A stretch of DNA of 7,883 nucleotides from assembly GCA_030829765.1 (NCBI GenBank), contig JAUROO010000099.1, positions 1 through 7,883 of the forward strand, read 5' to 3'. Under the pieces are notes generated by a model. The model had not been told where the DNA came from and made no database searches. It was given only the letters and a program-made list of their open reading frames with translations. The translations under genes were made by a program, and so were the position numbers. Positions 6,509 to 7,883 of the stretch are shown here, piece by piece; position 1 is the first letter of the stretch, and every line of letters starts with the position of its first letter. The stretch comes from Miltoncostaeales bacterium. Lineage in GTDB: Bacteria > Actinomycetota > Thermoleophilia > Miltoncostaeales > Miltoncostaeaceae.

Positions 6509-6517
6509 GGCCCCCGC

Positions 6518-7210
6518 GTGAACGCCTTCCGCTCACTCGTGGCCGCACTGTCGGTGGCAGCCGTCTCCGTCGTGGCCGTGGGCTGCGCGGGCGACGACAC
6601 CGACACCATCTGGACGGCCGGGGAGCGCCCGCCGCTCTACGACTGCACGAAGGACGGCCAGGGCTTCACCGGGGGCGCCACCGTGCCCCGGCAGATCTTC
6701 GGCAGCTACGGACCGGGGCAGTCGCTGCTGTGGGACGTGAAGGCGGGGCGCACTGCCGGCGATGCGCAGAACGTGCAGATGGCCACCGGGTTCCCCAACG
6801 GCATCGTCACCATCCTGTGGGGCAAGGGCGCAAAGGCCGGAGCAAACGTGATGACGGTCGAGTGCACCACCGGGTGGGGCACGTACGACCCCGACGACCC
6901 CTCGCTGCTGTGGCAGGCCGGGATCATCTTCGACGAGATCCCCGGGCTCGGCACCAACACCTACTTCTGCCACCACATCGAGATGGACACCTCCGGCAAG
7001 CGGACGGTGATGAAGATGTGGGAGAGCTACTGGACCTACGGCGAGCCCTACACCTGCCCGGCCACGCTGCGCGATGCCCTGGACGGCACGGGAGACTTCC
7101 CGAACCCCATCACCTACCTGGAGCTCCCCGACACCGGAATCGGCGCAGCCACCGTGCCGCCGACGGAGTGGACGACCACCGGCACATCGGTGGGCGTGAA
7201 CACCGGGTAG
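6518..7210 (+). CDS. Small secreted lipoprotein of unknown function
   Basis: No family is recognised for this 230-residue protein. Residues 1-22 form a lipoprotein signal peptide with a hydrophobic run (LVAALSVAAVSVVA) and a lipobox VAVGC. Cys23 would be lipidated, with the protein anchored to the outer face of the cytoplasmic membrane. The mature part starts with a polar AGDDTDT stretch and holds four more cysteines (43, 116, 151, 180), enough for two disulfides, and many Trp, Tyr and Gly residues (for example GIVTILWGKG at 95-104 and MWESYWTYGEPY at 167-178), suggesting a compact beta-rich domain. The last 25 residues are a Thr/Gly-rich tail. GTG is the start because the signal peptide begins right there; no Shine-Dalgarno sequence is present. 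It lies 15 bp after the exporter gene, so the two may be one transcript, but a link between their functions is only suggested by position. Confidence 0.85.
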   Translation: MNAFRSLVAALSVAAVSVVAVGCAGDDTDTIWTAGERPPLYDCTKDGQGFTGGATVPRQIFGSYGPGQSLLWDVKAGRTAGDAQNVQMATGFPNGIVTILWGKGAKAGANVMTVECTTGWGTYDPDDPSLLWQAGIIFDEIPGLGTNTYFCHHIEMDTSGKRTVMKMWESYWTYGEPYTCPATLRDALDGTGDFPNPITYLELPDTGIGAATVPPTEWTTTGTSVGVNTG

Positions 7211-7246
7211 CGAACGTCGTCGGGCTGTCGCGCCGGGGCCATGCAC

Positions 7247-7252
7247 TAGCGT
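7247..7252 (+). promoter_or_regulatory. Putative -10 element before the pentapeptide-repeat gene
   Basis: TAGCGT is the same hexamer as the one before yaaA. Here the ATG lies 46 nt downstream, so the transcript would carry a leader of roughly 40 nt. A weak purine stretch (GAAGAA, 7283-7288) lies upstream of the ATG. If true, this gene differs from the leaderless pattern of its neighbours. The gap from 7211 to 7298 holds no convincing terminator for the lipoprotein gene. Confidence 0.3.
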
Positions 7253-7298
7253 GGATTCCACTATTCCTGACCTCGTCGTACTGAAGAACGTCCGCTCC

Positions 7299-7883
7299 AT
7301 GGCCCGTGCGGGCATCACCCTCGCCGGCCTCGCAGCGCTCGGCGCGCTCGCCGGCGGCCCGGCGGCTGCCGGCCCCATGCGCACCACCTGCGTGCTGCAG
7401 GCGAAGGCCACGTGCGCGGGCGTGCGCCTGCGCGAACGGGCGGTGCACCACGGCGACCTGCGCCGTGCCAACTTCCGGAAGGCCGACCTTCGCGGCGCCG
7501 ACTTCCGGAATGCCGACCTGCGCGGCGCGGACTTCCGGGGGGCCAACCTTGCCCGTGCCGACCTGCGGGGGGCGCAACTCACCGCAGCGCGGTTCCAGAA
7601 CCCCCCGAGCAGGCGCGTCACGCGCAACGGGGTACGGGTGCTGCGCTGCTATCCACGCTGCCGAGGGGCGAGCCTGACCGGAGCCGATCTGTCGGGGGCG
7701 GACCTGGCGAAGGCCAACCTGTCATTCGCGCGCGCCGGGGATGCCCGGCTCGTGGACGCCGACCTGACCGGCGCGAACCTCCTCCTGGCCTACCTGCAGG
7801 GCGCCGACCTCCAGGACGCCGACCTCACGGATGCCGATCTGTCCTACGCCACAATGCGGGGCACGCGCCGCACGGGAGCCACC
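7299..7883 (+). CDS. Secreted pentapeptide-repeat protein (3' end missing)
   Basis: The frame from the ATG at 7299 is open for 195 codons to the right edge, with no stop. Residues 1-24 form a signal peptide (MARAG, hydrophobic Leu/Ala core, PAAA cleavage site). Two blocks of pentapeptide repeats, consensus A(D/N)(L/F)XX, follow at about 53-99 (such as RANFRKADLRGADFRNADLR) and 123-187 (such as TGADLSGADLAKANL). Such repeats fold into a right-handed four-sided beta-helix. A 23-residue basic segment (100-122) with Cys117 and Cys121 splits the blocks; Cys31 and Cys39 precede the first block. The cysteines fit a protein that folds outside the cytoplasm. Export argues against a DNA-mimic role like that of MfpA or Qnr. 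An in-frame GTG at 7251 would add an acid-containing N-terminal extension and overlaps the -10-like hexamer, so the ATG is preferred. The exact function of exported members is unknown. Confidence 0.88.
   Translation, partial: MARAGITLAGLAALGALAGGPAAAGPMRTTCVLQAKATCAGVRLRERAVHHGDLRRANFRKADLRGADFRNADLRGADFRGANLARADLRGAQLTAARFQNPPSRRVTRNGVRVLRCYPRCRGASLTGADLSGADLAKANLSFARAGDARLVDADLTGANLLLAYLQGADLQDADLTDADLSYATMRGTRRTGAT

Noticed and set aside
7251..7253. Upstream in-frame GTG as start of the pentapeptide-repeat gene.
   Set aside because: It overlaps the TAGCGT hexamer, lacks a ribosome binding site and would put acidic residues before the signal peptide; the ATG at 7299 gives a normal signal peptide.
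5863..7284. Plus-strand 473-codon frame over the exporter and lipoprotein genes.
   Set aside because: Composition typical of an alternative frame in GC-rich DNA; it crosses two real genes with good membrane and lipobox evidence.
6533..7627. Minus-strand 364-codon frame ending in repeated SAPRRSAFRK-like units.
   Set aside because: The repetitive units are the reverse reading of the pentapeptide-repeat codons; no independent evidence of coding.

Overview
The window is very GC-rich, with codons ending mostly in G or C, GTG starts beside ATG, and tightly packed genes. The gene content (actinobacterial-type YaaA, a DHA2 exporter, a secreted aqualysin-type subtilase, a Lys/Ala-rich nucleoid-protein tail) points to a high-GC Gram-positive actinobacterium. 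A Thermoleophilia-like lineage is my best guess, but it rests on general resemblance and not on a marker gene. I see no rRNA, tRNA, CRISPR array, insertion sequence or phage gene.

Layout. Bases 1-172 (+) are the 3' end of a gene for a Lys/Ala/Pro/Thr-rich basic tail, encoded by a nearly perfect 90-bp tandem repeat and followed by a hairpin. Bases 197-979 (-) encode a YaaA-family peroxide-stress protein that converges on it. Bases 1074-3731 (+) encode an 885-residue exported serine protease. Its order is signal peptide, I9-like propeptide, two tandem beta-sandwich (PPC-like) repeats, an aqualysin/proteinase-K-type S8 domain, a Pro/Ala linker and a strongly cationic C-terminal module. A 13-bp perfect hairpin separates it from the convergent gene at 3791-4855 (-), a polytopic membrane protein of unknown function. 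Only 51 bp separates that gene from the divergent 14-TM DHA2-type exporter at 4907-6502 (+). Fifteen bases later comes a small lipoprotein gene (6518-7210, +), and then a secreted pentapeptide-repeat protein (7299 to the right edge, +), which is cut off.

The genes do not form one obvious pathway. Four of the six gene products are exported or membrane-embedded, or five counting the partial pentapeptide protein, so the window is largely an envelope/secretion neighbourhood. The most coherent regulatory signal is a TANNNT -10-like hexamer 6-8 nt upstream of four start codons, with no Shine-Dalgarno sequence, which is what leaderless transcription looks like. The most unusual protein is the subtilase, for its domain order and its polycationic C-terminus. 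I found no convincing new defence, mobile or RNA-guided system.
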